DNA from: Mycobacterium stomatepiae | Lineage (GTDB): Bacteria > Actinomycetota > Actinomycetes > Mycobacteriales > Mycobacteriaceae | Length of the DNA stretch: 64,000 nucleotides | NCBI RefSeq assembly: GCF_010731715.1 | Contig: NZ_AP022587.1 | Coordinates: 4,216,001-4,280,000, forward strand | Direction: 5' to 3' | Part shown: positions 34,793 to 43,290 of the stretch, in pieces | Layout: every line of letters begins with the position of its first letter | Position numbering within the stretch: the stretch's first letter is position 1 | Program-made: the position numbers and the translations under genes | Notes under the pieces: model-generated | Told to the model about the DNA's origin: nothing | What the model saw: only the letters and a program-made list of their open reading frames with translations | Database searches by the model: none

Positions 34793-35248
34793 ATGGAACT
34801 CACCGAAAACATCTTGTGGCTACTCAAGCAGGCCTTCTACTTCTCGCTGACCACCGTGAACGACGCGATCAGTACGCACGGTGTGAGCACGGCCCAGATC
34901 GGTGTGCTGCGTCAGCTCTCCAACGAGCCCGGGTTATCCGGTGCCGAGCTCGCTCGGCGCCTGCTGATCAGCCCGCAAGGGGTGCAGCTGGCTCTCACCG
35001 CGCTGGAGCGGCGCGGCCTTGTCGAACGCAAACAAGACCCTCAGCACAAGCGCATTTTGAACGCCTACCTGACCGATCAGGGCCGCGATGTCGTGGCCGA
35101 GGTGCTCAGCGACGCCATCGCCGCGCACGAGAAGGTGTTCGGCGTGCTCAGCACCGACGAGCAGGAGACGCTGCGCGAATTGCTGGGTCGGGTGGTGGAA
35201 AAGGGCACCGGGCACGAGCTCACCGAGCGCAACATCTCCAGTACTTGA
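34793..35248 (+). CDS. MarR-family transcriptional regulator
   Basis: Product of 151 residues with a MarR winged helix: SGAELARRLLISPQGVQLALTALERRGLVERKQDP (about residues 50-85), and dimerisation helices at both ends. Start ATG 34793, 12 nt after the broken amidohydrolase. Two AGTACTTG boxes follow: one overlaps its own 3' end, the other lies before the ferredoxin gene. It probably controls the ferredoxin/SDR/Rieske copy 2 operon and perhaps its own. MarR proteins of this type commonly sense phenolic compounds. Confidence 0.88.
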   Translation: MELTENILWLLKQAFYFSLTTVNDAISTHGVSTAQIGVLRQLSNEPGLSGAELARRLLISPQGVQLALTALERRGLVERKQDPQHKRILNAYLTDQGRDVVAEVLSDAIAAHEKVFGVLSTDEQETLRELLGRVVEKGTGHELTERNISST

Positions 35249-35267
35249 GATTAATAGCAAGTACTTG
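35239..35267. promoter_or_regulatory. Two AGTACTTG boxes, candidate MarR operator
   Basis: AGTACTTGA at 35240-35248 and AAGTACTTGA at 35259-35268, with starts 20 bp apart (two DNA turns). The second lies in the perfect 10-bp palindrome CAAGTACTTG (35258-35267), 13 bp before the ferredoxin start. Spacing and position suit a dimeric MarR repressor. Confidence 0.6.
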
Positions 35268-35280
35268 ATACTCTGCCTTC

Positions 35281-35607
35281 ATGCAGGTCTCCCGGGCGCC
35301 GTCGTATGCCGGCCCTGCCGACGCAGGAGTCGCCACCGAAAAGGTGACGATCGAGCTGGATCGGTCCACCACCACGGTGGCCTACTCGGCGGGGGATACC
35401 CTGCTGCAGACCGCGCGGATGGCGGGACTGTCTCCGCCGTCGTCCTGCGAAGTCGGCTCGTGCGGAACATGTATGGCCCGGCTGACCGAGGGATGCGCCC
35501 GGATGCTCAACAACGATGCGCTTGAAGACGACGAGGTGCAAGAGGGTTGGGTGCTAACGTGTCAGGCTCTGCCGACGAGCCCGACGGTGCGGGTGGTCTA
35601 CGAATGA
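35281..35607 (+). CDS. Plant-type [2Fe-2S] ferredoxin
   Basis: Product of 108 residues with cluster ligands C56, C61, C64 and C94 (CEVGSCGTC ... LTC), the spacing of chloroplast-type ferredoxins and of the C-terminal domain of KshB-like reductases. No FAD/NAD domain is attached, so a separate reductase must supply electrons. Between two Rieske oxygenase genes, it is the obvious electron donor to one or both. Its stop overlaps the SDR start (ATGA, 35604-35607). Confidence 0.9.
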   Translation: MQVSRAPSYAGPADAGVATEKVTIELDRSTTTVAYSAGDTLLQTARMAGLSPPSSCEVGSCGTCMARLTEGCARMLNNDALEDDEVQEGWVLTCQALPTSPTVRVVYE

Positions 35608-36347
35608 GCAGGGTCGCGGTGGTGACCGGAGGCGCCTCGGGTATGGGTGAGGCGACCTGTCACGAGCTGGGCCGGCGCGGCCTGCACGTCGCCGTCCTCG
35701 ATGTCAATCAGCAAGCAGCACAACGCGTTACCGAAGATCTGCGTGCGGCCGGGACCACGGCCATCGGTATCGGCGCCGACGTCACCGACCGGGTCGCCGT
35801 CGAGCAGGCTTTCGCCAAGGTTCGCAGCGAGTTGGGCTCGGTGTCGGTGCTGGTGACGAGCGCGGGCATGTTCGGATTCTCCCCGTTCGCCGAGATCACC
35901 CCGCAGTCCTGGTCGAAGATCGTCGACGTCAACTTGACCGGCACTTTTCACTGCTGCCAAGTCGCGCTGCCGGACATGGTCACCGCGAAATGGGGCAGGA
36001 TCGTTATGATTTCGTCGTCCAGCGCGCAGCGGGGCTCGCCGTTTGCCGCGCACTACGCGGCATCCAAGGGTGCGGTCATCACCCTCACCAAGTCGCTGGC
36101 CCGCGAGTACGCCCCACACGGGATCACCGTGAACAACATCCCGCCCTCGGGCATCGAAACCCCGATGCAGCACCAGGCGCAGGCCGCGGGATACCTGAAA
36201 TCCAACGAGGAGATCGCCGGCAATATCCCGCTGGGGCATTTGGGGACCGGGGCCGACATTGCCGCGGCGGTCGGGTTCCTGGCCTCCGATGAGGCCGGCT
36301 TCATCACCGGCCAGGTGCTCGGCGTCAACGGCGGAGCGGTGATGTGA
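35604..36347 (+). CDS. Short-chain dehydrogenase/reductase
   Basis: Classical SDR, 247 residues: VTGGASGMGEA cofactor loop, TSAGMFGF in place of NNAG, catalytic Ser in MISSSSAQRG, and YAASKGAV. The C-terminus is the standard GFITGQVLGVNGG. Coupled to the ferredoxin by a 4-nt overlap and 40 nt before Rieske copy 2. It could be the dihydrodiol or alcohol dehydrogenase that follows the oxygenase in the pathway. Confidence 0.88.
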   Translation: MSRVAVVTGGASGMGEATCHELGRRGLHVAVLDVNQQAAQRVTEDLRAAGTTAIGIGADVTDRVAVEQAFAKVRSELGSVSVLVTSAGMFGFSPFAEITPQSWSKIVDVNLTGTFHCCQVALPDMVTAKWGRIVMISSSSAQRGSPFAAHYAASKGAVITLTKSLAREYAPHGITVNNIPPSGIETPMQHQAQAAGYLKSNEEIAGNIPLGHLGTGADIAAAVGFLASDEAGFITGQVLGVNGGAVM

Positions 36348-36387
36348 TGTCGTGGATCTTAAAGCGTTCAGGCACAAGGAGGTTCGG

Positions 36388-37650
36388 ATGACGCGCGAGG
36401 GTAGGCCCATTGAGGGCTCCTGGACCGAGCACTATCCGGAATTGGGCACCGGCGATATCTCTTTCGCCGACTCCACCTCGAAGGAGTTCTTCGAGGCCGA
36501 ACGCGAAGCCGTCTTCAAACGCGCCTGGCTCAACGTGGCCCGGGTCGAGGAGCTACCGCGGATCGGGAGCTACGTCACCAAGGAAATCGAGGTTGCCCGG
36601 GTTTCGGTCATCCTGGTCAAGGGACGCGACGAACAGATTCGCGCCTTTTACAATGTCTGCCGCCACCGCGGAAACAAGCTGGTGTGGGACGACTTTACCA
36701 ACGATGCGACCCGCGGGACGTCTCGCCAGTTCACCTGCAAGTACCACGGCTGGCGTTACGATCTTGACGGCGCGCTGAAATTCGTCCAGCAGGAATCGGA
36801 GTTCTTCGACCTCGACATCGCCGACTACGGGTTGAGCCCGGTGCACTGCGACATCTGGAATGGCTTCATTTTCATCAACTTCGATCGCGAGCCGCGGCAG
36901 AGTCTGCGCGAATTCCTGGGCCCGATGATCGCCGGGCTGGACGGCTACCCCTTCGACAAACTGACCGAGCGCTACGAGTGGGTCGCGCACAACAACAGCA
37001 ACTGGAAGATCTTCGCCGACGCGTTCCAGGAGTACTACCACGTGCCGTCGCTGCACTCACAACAGGTGCCGCCGGAGGTGCGTGACCCCAAAGCCGGATT
37101 CACTTGCGGCCATTTCCAACTCGACGGCCCGCACCGGCTGGTGTCGACGGCGGGGCGACGGCGCTGGCTGCTGCCGCCGGAGTACATGTATCCGATCGAG
37201 CGGGCCACCCAGAGTGGACTCGTCGGCCCCTGGCGCACCCCGGACATCGGCGAACTACCCGCCGGGCTCAACCCCGGTGGCATTGAGCCCTGGGGAATCA
37301 GCAACTTCCAGATCTTCCCCAACACCGAGATACTGATCTACGGTGGCTGGTATCTGCTCTACCGGTACTGGCCCACCTCCCACAACACCCACCGGTTCGA
37401 GGCCTACACCTACTTCAGCCCCGCGCGCAGTGTGCGCGAGCGCGTCGAACACGAAGTCGCCGCGGTGGTGCTCAAGGATTTCGCGCTGCAGGACGCGGGC
37501 ATGCTCGGCGGCACGCAGGCCGCGCTAGAGTACGGCGTCGTCGACGAGTTCCCGCTCAACGACCAGGAGATCCTGGTACGTCATCTGCACAAGACCGCCG
37601 TGGAGTGGGTCGAGGCTTACCGCCGCGAAAAAGCCCCGGTCGGAGTGTGA
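36388..37650 (+). CDS. Rieske ring-hydroxylating oxygenase alpha subunit, copy 2
   Basis: Product of 420 residues. Rieske ligands C91, H93, C117 and H120 (CRHRGN ... CKYHGW) and mononuclear iron ligands H218 and H223 with D211 (DAFQEYYHVPSLH) are at the same positions as in copy 1. An in-frame GTG at 36352 exists, but ATG 36388 has a near-perfect AAGGAGG and gives the same N-terminus as copy 1. It is followed 2 nt later by a paralogue of the small helical protein. The two alpha subunits may form different homo- or hetero-oligomers. Confidence 0.9.
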   Translation: MTREGRPIEGSWTEHYPELGTGDISFADSTSKEFFEAEREAVFKRAWLNVARVEELPRIGSYVTKEIEVARVSVILVKGRDEQIRAFYNVCRHRGNKLVWDDFTNDATRGTSRQFTCKYHGWRYDLDGALKFVQQESEFFDLDIADYGLSPVHCDIWNGFIFINFDREPRQSLREFLGPMIAGLDGYPFDKLTERYEWVAHNNSNWKIFADAFQEYYHVPSLHSQQVPPEVRDPKAGFTCGHFQLDGPHRLVSTAGRRRWLLPPEYMYPIERATQSGLVGPWRTPDIGELPAGLNPGGIEPWGISNFQIFPNTEILIYGGWYLLYRYWPTSHNTHRFEAYTYFSPARSVRERVEHEVAAVVLKDFALQDAGMLGGTQAALEYGVVDEFPLNDQEILVRHLHKTAVEWVEAYRREKAPVGV

Positions 37651-37652
37651 CC

Positions 37653-37988
37653 ATGCCGGATACCTTGCTACCCACCGGATTCGCCGAGCTGGAGGGCTAC
37701 GCCCAAATCTGGTGCCTGGCCACCGAAACCGAACGCTGGAACGCGCGGATGGCCAGCAGTATGGCCGACATGCACGCGTTCCATGACGCATTCTTCCCGC
37801 GCCTCGAAGAGGCCATCGAGTACTGCGACAAGTTCACGCTCAAGGACTTGCCCGACGATGCGGTCAACCTGCTGCACATGATCTATTCCCTGGTCATGGT
37901 CGCCATGGCCGTCGAGGTCATGCATCAGCCCGCCCCGACGGATGCGGCCGACGCGGTGATGATCCGCACCGACGAACCCGTGCCCTGA
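37653..37988 (+). CDS. Small helical protein paired with Rieske copy 2 (unknown function)
   Basis: Product of 111 residues, paralogous to the protein at 33588: LLPTGFAELEGYAQIWCLATETERWNAR, then SSMADMHAFHDAFFPRLEEAIEYCDKFTLKDLPDDAVNLLHMIYSLVMV and the shared EPVP end. The most conserved part is the YCDKFTL-DLPDD segment. One Cys pairs with Trp in both. It starts 2 nt after the oxygenase stop. I know of no function; subunit, chaperone or substrate-delivery roles fit equally well. Confidence 0.8.
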   Translation: MPDTLLPTGFAELEGYAQIWCLATETERWNARMASSMADMHAFHDAFFPRLEEAIEYCDKFTLKDLPDDAVNLLHMIYSLVMVAMAVEVMHQPAPTDAADAVMIRTDEPVP

Positions 37989-38020
37989 TATCCACCGGAT
38001 CACGCAGGAAAGGCCAGACC

Positions 38021-38865
38021 ATGAGTCTGCTTACCATCACCAAGCTCAGCGGCTCGGTCGGCGCCGAGGTTACCGGCCTAGACCCCGCCCACCTGGCTGC
38101 CGACGACCCGGTCGGCGAGGCCATCCTGGATGCGTTGGGGGACAACGGCGTTCTGGTGTTTCCCGGGCTGCACCTCGACCCCGAAACCCAGGTGGAGTTC
38201 TGCCACCGCCTCGGCGCCATCGACTACTCCTCGGACGGCCATCACTCGGTCGCCGGCATCTACCCGGTCACGCTGGACAAGTCGAAGAACTCCTCGGCGG
38301 CCTACCTCAGGGGGACGTTCGACTGGCACATCGACGGCTGCACGCCCACCGGCGACGACTACCCGCAAAAGGCCACCGTCCTGTCCGCCAAGCAGGTCGC
38401 CGAGCGCGGCGGCGAAACCGAATTCGCCTCCTCCTACGCGGCGCACGACGCGCTGACCGACGACGAAAAAGAACGGTACAGCTCGTTGCGAGTGGTGCAC
38501 TCGCTGGAGGCCTCCCAGCGGCGCATCACTCCAAACCCGCTCCGGAGCAGTTGGCGCAGTGGCGATCTCGCCGCACGCACGAACACCCGCTGGTGTGGAC
38601 GCATCGCAGCGGCCGTAAGTCGTTGGTGCTGGGGGCTTCCGCCGACTACGTGGTGGGCATGGACCTCGGCGAAGGCCGCGCCCTGCTGGCCGAGCTGCTC
38701 GACCGCGCAACGGTGCCCGACAAGGTCTACAGCCACAGCTGGTCGGTCGGCGACACCGTCATCTGGGACAACCGAGGCGTGCTGCATCGGGCCGCCCCCT
38801 ATGCGCCGGACTCGGAGCGTCTGATGCTGCGCACGACCGTGCTCGGTGATGAGCCGATCCAGTAG
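38021..38865 (+). pseudogene. TauD/TfdA-family alpha-ketoglutarate-dependent dioxygenase, one-base frameshift
   Basis: First frame: MSLLTITKLSGSVGAEVTGLDP, then the iron pair H-x-D in TFDWHIDGCTP, to VHSLEASQRR. The second frame continues HEHPLVWTHRSGRKSLVLG and ends with the third ligand and the ketoglutarate Arg in VLHRAAPYAPDSERLMLRTTV. Adding one C near 38523-38525 (CGG-CGC-CAT-CAC) joins them into about 281 residues. Such enzymes hydroxylate or cleave sulfonates, aryloxy acids or sulfate esters; the substrate here is unknown. All catalytic residues are present once the frame is restored. Confidence 0.83.
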
Positions 38866-39520
38866 ATGGCCGATCAACCCGCGCCGCGGCTTACCCCGCT
38901 GCCGGCCGACGAATGGGATGACCGCAGCCGGCGCGCCATCGCCTCCCTGATTCCCGCCGAGCGGGCCAGCCCCAAGGGCGCCGGCAATATCTTGTCGACC
39001 CTGGTGCGCCATCCCGACCTGACGCGGGCGTATCTGCCGTTCAACACATCTGCTCAACGGGTCCACGCTTTCGCCGCGGGTACGCGAGATGGCGTTGCTG
39101 CGGGCGGTGCACCGGCGCAACTGCGACTACCTGTGGTCACATCATCTCCCGATCGCCCGCCGGGCGGGTCTGAGCGCCGTCGAGACCGACGCCATTCGCG
39201 ACGGGCAACTCGGCGACGACGCCGACCAGTCGGTGCTTGCCGCGGTCGATGACCTGGTGGACACCGGCACCATCGCCACACCCGCCTGGGATGAGCTCGG
39301 CCGCCACTTCACCGACGCCCAGCGCATGGACCTGGTGTTCACGATCGGCGGCTACTACCTGCTGGCCATGGCGGTCAACGCCTTTGGCATCCAAGATGAG
39401 GAACTGTGGCACACCGCGATCGGATTGGCGAACGCGCGTTCGGCCTTACCCGCGAATACGTGGCGGACCGAGGTGTGCCGTTCAATCAGATGCGGCACAA
39501 CAAGTCCCGCTAGGCGCTAG
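38866..39520 (+). pseudogene. Carboxymuconolactone decarboxylase/AhpD-like gene, frameshifted
   Basis: The start (ATG 38866, immediately after the TauD stop) gives PLPADEWDDRSRRAIASLIP and NILSTLVRHPDLTRAYLPFN. The continuation HLLNGSTLSPRVREMALLRAV and NCDYLWSHHLPIARRAGL is in the next frame, with the shift between 39042 and 39048 (one extra base, or two missing). The joined protein of about 217 residues has the AhpD-like layout with C-x-Y-x-W-x-x-H in place of the usual CxxC-H, so decarboxylase-like rather than peroxidase chemistry is more likely. Confidence 0.78.
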
Positions 39521-39936
39521 GACGCCGATTGGGCCGTGCAGCAGGCTTCCTCGGTGCCGGGCCCGAAGGTGTCCGAGTCGGCTAGCACCGTGTAGACCTC
39601 CCACCGCTCGCCGGCGGGTCCGGTCACCCAAACCTTGTCCTGGGCAGCGAAACAGCAAGTGGTGTTGATCTCTTCCTCGGTGAACAACCCCGCTGCCGCC
39701 AGCCGGGCGATCTCGGTGTGCACCGTACCGCTGTCGGCAACCTCGACACCTAGATGGTTGAGCGTGCCGCCGTGGCCTCGATTCTCGATCAGCACCAGCT
39801 TAAGCGCAGGTTCGGTGATCGCGAAATTGGCGTAGCCCGGTTTGATCTTCGCGGGTTCAGCGTCGAAAAGCTTGGAGTAGAAGGCGATTGCCTCGTCGAG
39901 ATTGTCGACGTTGAGGGCTAGCTGTACACGTGACAT
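39517..39936 (-). CDS. cadI: CadI/ArsI-type VOC protein (C-As lyase family)
   Basis: Product of 139 residues with the vicinal thiol pair C94-C95 (NTTCCFA) that marks ArsI/CadI proteins. Probable metal ligands are Q5, H61 (LNHLGVEV) and E113 (RWEVYTV). ArsI breaks the carbon-arsenic bond of trivalent methyl- and aryl-arsenicals; CadI of M. tuberculosis (Rv2641) is induced by cadmium. It is the last gene of the arsR-acr3-arsC-cadI run, which supports an arsenic role. Start ATG 39936 after a good AGAAAGGAA. Confidence 0.9.
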   Translation of the reverse strand: MSRVQLALNVDNLDEAIAFYSKLFDAEPAKIKPGYANFAITEPALKLVLIENRGHGGTLNHLGVEVADSGTVHTEIARLAAAGLFTEEEINTTCCFAAQDKVWVTGPAGERWEVYTVLADSDTFGPGTEEACCTAQSAS

Positions 39937-39960
39937 GGTGGTTCCTTTCTCCGGATCCGG

Positions 39961-40377
39961 TTATGGGGTCGAGGGGGTCGACAGGAGTTCGGCGAGCAAG
40001 GCCTCGACGCGGCGGGCGATGTCGTCGCGGATGGCACGCACGGTTTCTAGCGATTGGCCAGCGGGATCGGGCAGTGTCCAGTTGCGGTAAGACACCCCGG
40101 GAAAGTAGGGACAGGTGTCACCACAGCCCATGGTGATCACGACGTCGCTGGACTGCACCGCCTCGCCGGTCAGCAGCTTGGGAAGCTGGGCGGCGATGTC
40201 GATGCCGAGTTCGGCCATCGCCGTGACCACCGCGGGGTTGAGGCGATCAGCGGGTTCGGATCCCGCGGAACGGACTTCGATCCGGTCGCCAGCCAGATCC
40301 ATCAGCAGCGCCGCGGCCATTTGAGAGCGACCGGCATTGTGCACGCACACAAATAAGACGCTGGGGTGGTCAGCCAT
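39961..40377 (-). CDS. arsC: Arsenate reductase ArsC (LMW phosphatase fold)
   Basis: Product of 138 residues. The catalytic loop is CVHNAGRS (C11, R17), and the two resolving Cys C85 and C89 lie in [14 protein letters not shown]. This is the thiol-cascade type coupled to thioredoxin or, in mycobacteria, mycothiol/mycoredoxin. It reduces arsenate to arsenite for export. Its ATG overlaps the end of the permease gene by 8 nt (40370-40377). In M. tuberculosis Rv2643 the two are, as I recall, one fused protein, so this is the unfused form. Confidence 0.92.
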   Translation of the reverse strand: MADHPSVLFVCVHNAGRSQMAAALLMDLAGDRIEVRSAGSEPADRLNPAVVTAMAELGIDIAAQLPKLLTGEAVQSSDVVITMGCGDTCPYFPGVSYRNWTLPDPAGQSLETVRAIRDDIARRVEALLAELLSTPSTP

Positions 40378-41480
40378 CGCGGGTGCTCCTGCTCGAATCT
40401 GCCGTGGCGCGAAAACCGAAGAGCCGGTTGCGAAGTGCCAGGGAGAGGTAGACGAGCCCCACGAGGACGGGGACTTCGATCAAGGGCCCGACCACGCCGG
40501 CCAGAGCTTGCCCGGACGCGATACCGTAGGTGCCGATCGCCACCGCGATGGCCAATTCGAAGTTGTTGCCCGCCGCGGTGAACGCCAAGGTCGTGGTGCG
40601 CGCGTAGCCGAGCCGCAGTGCCAATCCGAGGGCGTACCCCCCCAGCCCACATGACCGCGAAGTAGGCCAACAGCGGTATGGCGATGCGGGCGACGTCCCA
40701 TGGCCGAGAAGTGATCTGGTGGCCCTGCAGGGCGAACAGAATAACGATCGTGAACAACAACCCGTACAGAGCCCACGGTCCGATGCGCGGAAGGAACCGG
40801 GTCTCGTACCAGTGGCGGCCCTTGGCGCGTTCACCCAGTCGACGGGACAGGTACCCCGCCAGCAGCGGAATCCCCAGAAAGATCAGCACGGATTTTGCGA
40901 TTTCCCATGGGGAGACGGCGATGCCGGTTTGCGGCAGACCCAGCCAGCCGGGCAGCACCGACAGATAGAACCAGCCCAGCACGGCGAACATCACGACCTG
41001 GAAGATCGAGTTGAGAGCGACCAGGACAGCTGCGGCTTCGCGGTCCCCGCAGGCCAAGTCGTTCCAGATGATGACCATGGCGATGCAGCGGGCCAGCCCG
41101 ACAATGATCAGACCGGTGCGATATTCGGGAAGATCGGCGAGTAGCAGCCATGCCAGGGTGAACATCACTGCCGGGCCAATCAGCCAATTGAGTACCAGCG
41201 AGGAAGCCATGAGTTTGCGGTCGCTGGCGACCTCGCCGAGCTGGTCATAGCGCACCTTGGCCAAAACCGGGTACATCATCACCAGCAGGCCCAGCGCGAT
41301 CGGCAGGGAAACGCCGTCGAATTCAACAGTGCTCAGCGCCGATCCCAAACCAGGTACCACCCGGCCGAGTAGCAGACCGGTGGCCATGGCCACCCCGATC
41401 CACAGCGGAAGCATCCGGCCCAGGGTCGAAAGCCGGGCGACTGTTCGCGCGGCTGCGGGCTCTGAGTGGGTGTGTGTCAC
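40370..41480 (-). pseudogene. ACR3-type arsenite efflux permease with +1 frameshift in a C7 run
   Basis: Ten or so hydrophobic helices with ACR3 marks: PLWIGVAMATGLLLGRVVPG, the Cys-containing GLARCIAMVIIWNDLACGD, and [20 protein letters not shown]. The protein reads in frame to YFAVMWAGG, then breaks at seven C's (40637-40643). Six C's would continue into [19 protein letters not shown] and end RDG at 40370. Length when joined is about 370 residues. A homopolymer of this length is a classic place for a sequencing slip, so the gene may be intact in the organism. Start GTG 41480. Confidence 0.85.
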
Positions 41481-41842
41481 GGGCGGCGCTGCGTTGTCGT
41501 CATGGCCATATCGTCGATCGTCAAAGCCGACGAAAGGTGTCGCAAGGCTTCGGGAATCACCCAGTAATACACCCAGGTTCCCCGCCGCTCGCAGTCGATC
41601 AAGCCGGCTGAACGCAACAGTTTGAGGTGATGGGAGATCGTTGGCTGAGAGACGTCGAACGTCGCTGAAATTTCACAGACGCAAGCCTCCCCGCCGGGAT
41701 GGCTCGCGATCAGGCTTAACAATCGCAGGCGCACCGGATCGCCGATCGCTTTGAACATTGTCGCCAGGGTTGCGGCCTGGGAATCGTTCAGCGCGCTCGC
41801 ACCCAAGCGCGGGCAACATCCCGACAGAGCTTGATTCGACAT
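41477..41842 (-). CDS. arsR: ArsR-family arsenic-responsive repressor
   Basis: Product of 121 residues with the winged helix FDVSQPTISHHLKLLRSAGLIDCERRGTWVYY. The As(III) site is C54-x-C56 in GEACVCEIS, the ELCVC-type motif at the start of the third helix; an extra Cys pair sits at 9-10. It represses the downstream acr3-arsC-cadI genes until arsenite binds. Its stop overlaps the permease GTG (GTGA). An inverted repeat overlaps its start codon. Confidence 0.92.
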   Translation of the reverse strand: MSNQALSGCCPRLGASALNDSQAATLATMFKAIGDPVRLRLLSLIASHPGGEACVCEISATFDVSQPTISHHLKLLRSAGLIDCERRGTWVYYWVIPEALRHLSSALTIDDMAMTTTQRRP

Positions 41843-41868
41843 TCTTCTATATAAGCAAATATCGAATC
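41833..41868. promoter_or_regulatory. ArsR operator candidate
   Basis: GATTCGACAT (41833-41842) and ATATCGAATC (41859-41868) form an inverted repeat with nine of ten bases matching, separated by 16 bp of AT-rich sequence. The repeat covers the arsR start codon and the region where the promoter should lie, which fits autorepression. Confidence 0.6.
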
Positions 41869-41905
41869 AGGGCGCCAGTAGCGAGCGGCGATCGGGACCG
41901 GCTGA

Positions 41906-42520
41906 CTAGTCGGCCGAGCGATTCTTTCGCCAATGGGGACTCTTGACCGCTTCGAGGGCTTCGATCACATAGCGATCCAGCGGCTGGCGGTTGGTTGACC
42001 GTAGTACCCATCGTTGGAAGGCGAAATCTGCCGCGCCAAAGGCGAGTTGGATCAGCAGGCCGGGACGCATATCGGTTTCGGGGTTGGTGCCCATGCGTTG
42101 CGCGACGAGCTTCATCGCCCGCTCCTTGTCGGCGGGAGTGTGGATCGTTGCCTTGTCGAGCAACCCCGGCGCAACCAGCAAGGCTGCGCGCCACTCCTCG
42201 CAGTCGGCGCGGTCGAACGACTGCGTCCGCGTGATGATGGCATTGATCAGGGCGACATCGGGAGCCTCGGTGGCGGGGCGTTGTTCCAGGTGATTGACGA
42301 TCGCGGCACCTCCATAGCGCACCGGCGCGAGCAGCAGCTCCTCCTTGGTCGGCACATGCCGGAAGAACGTACGCGGTGAAACACCTGCGGCAGTGGCGAT
42401 CTCCTCCGTTGTCACCGCGTCATAACCGCGTTCGACGAATAACCGGAACGCCGCTCGCCGGATATCGGCGCGGATCTGAGCCCGCTGGCGATCACGCAGC
42501 GATTCGCCTTCGGCGTTCAC
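41906..42520 (-). CDS. TetR-family transcriptional regulator
   Basis: Product of 204 residues: RADIRRAAFRLFVERGYDAVTTEEIATAAGVSPRTFFRHVPTKEEL is the HTH. The central EEWRAALLVAPGLLDK segment resembles the MftR-like/AcrR-like group with C-terminal helices. It is the last gene of the operon that starts at 44872, overlapping the SDR gene by 4 nt, so it probably feeds back on that operon. Start GTG 42520. Confidence 0.87.
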   Translation of the reverse strand: MNAEGESLRDRQRAQIRADIRRAAFRLFVERGYDAVTTEEIATAAGVSPRTFFRHVPTKEELLLAPVRYGGAAIVNHLEQRPATEAPDVALINAIITRTQSFDRADCEEWRAALLVAPGLLDKATIHTPADKERAMKLVAQRMGTNPETDMRPGLLIQLAFGAADFAFQRWVLRSTNRQPLDRYVIEALEAVKSPHWRKNRSAD

Positions 42521-43290
42521 CGGAAGCAGCCGATCCCACCGTCGACGTGAATGGTCTGACCGGTGATGAACGTCGCGTCACTGCCGAGCAGAAACGCCAC
42601 CAGCGCTCCCATATCGGTGCGGACGTCGCCGATGCGCTTCATCGGTACCCGCCCAACCGCTTTGTCGTACTCCTTGGGCGCGAACGACTTCCAGAACTTG
42701 ACGCCGTCGGATTCGGCGAACGGGCAGATGACGTTGACGCGGATGTTGTCGCGTCCCCATTCCAGCGCGGCGACCTTGGACAGGCCACGGATACCTTCCT
42801 TGGCGGTGGCATAACCGCCCCACCTGGGTTCGCCACCGGTGCCCGTCCCCGAGCCGAGGTTGACGATCGACCCGCCCCCGGCCTCGACCATCAGCGGGTA
42901 CACCGCCTGCATGAGCAGGAAGGTCGCGCGGGGGCCGACGTCGTGGCCGAGCGCGAAGTCCTCGAGGGTGATGTCGACGAACTTTTTGGGCTCGTTGGTG
43001 GCGATGGCATTGTTGACCAACCCGTGCACCGTGCCGAACGCCTCGACCGCGACTGCAGCGATCCGTTGTGCGCTGTCCGGGTCGCGCACGTCGGCGACCA
43101 GGCTTTCGACCGGACCCAATTCCTTGAGTTCGGTGGTTGTTGAGTCCAGGACATCGGCCTGTATGTCGACCAGCAATACCGACGCGCCGCGTTCGAGCAG
43201 TGCGGTCGCGGTGCCCTTGCCGACACCTTGGGCGGCGCCGGTGATGATCGCCACGTGGCCGCGCATCGAATCGGGATGGCTGTAACTCAT
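42517..43290 (-). CDS. Short-chain dehydrogenase/reductase
   Basis: SDR of 257 residues: ITGAAQGVGKGTA cofactor loop, VDIQADV acidic residue for NAD, NNAIATNEPK, catalytic Ser in LGSGTGTG, YATAKEGIRG, and TGQTIHVDGG at the end. The change of the NNAG motif to NNAI is mild. Start ATG 43290 overlaps the VOC stop (ATGA). It is third in a four-gene operon with a DapB-like dehydrogenase and a VOC protein. Confidence 0.87.
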   Translation of the reverse strand: MSYSHPDSMRGHVAIITGAAQGVGKGTATALLERGASVLLVDIQADVLDSTTTELKELGPVESLVADVRDPDSAQRIAAVAVEAFGTVHGLVNNAIATNEPKKFVDITLEDFALGHDVGPRATFLLMQAVYPLMVEAGGGSIVNLGSGTGTGGEPRWGGYATAKEGIRGLSKVAALEWGRDNIRVNVICPFAESDGVKFWKSFAPKEYDKAVGRVPMKRIGDVRTDMGALVAFLLGSDATFITGQTIHVDGGIGCFR

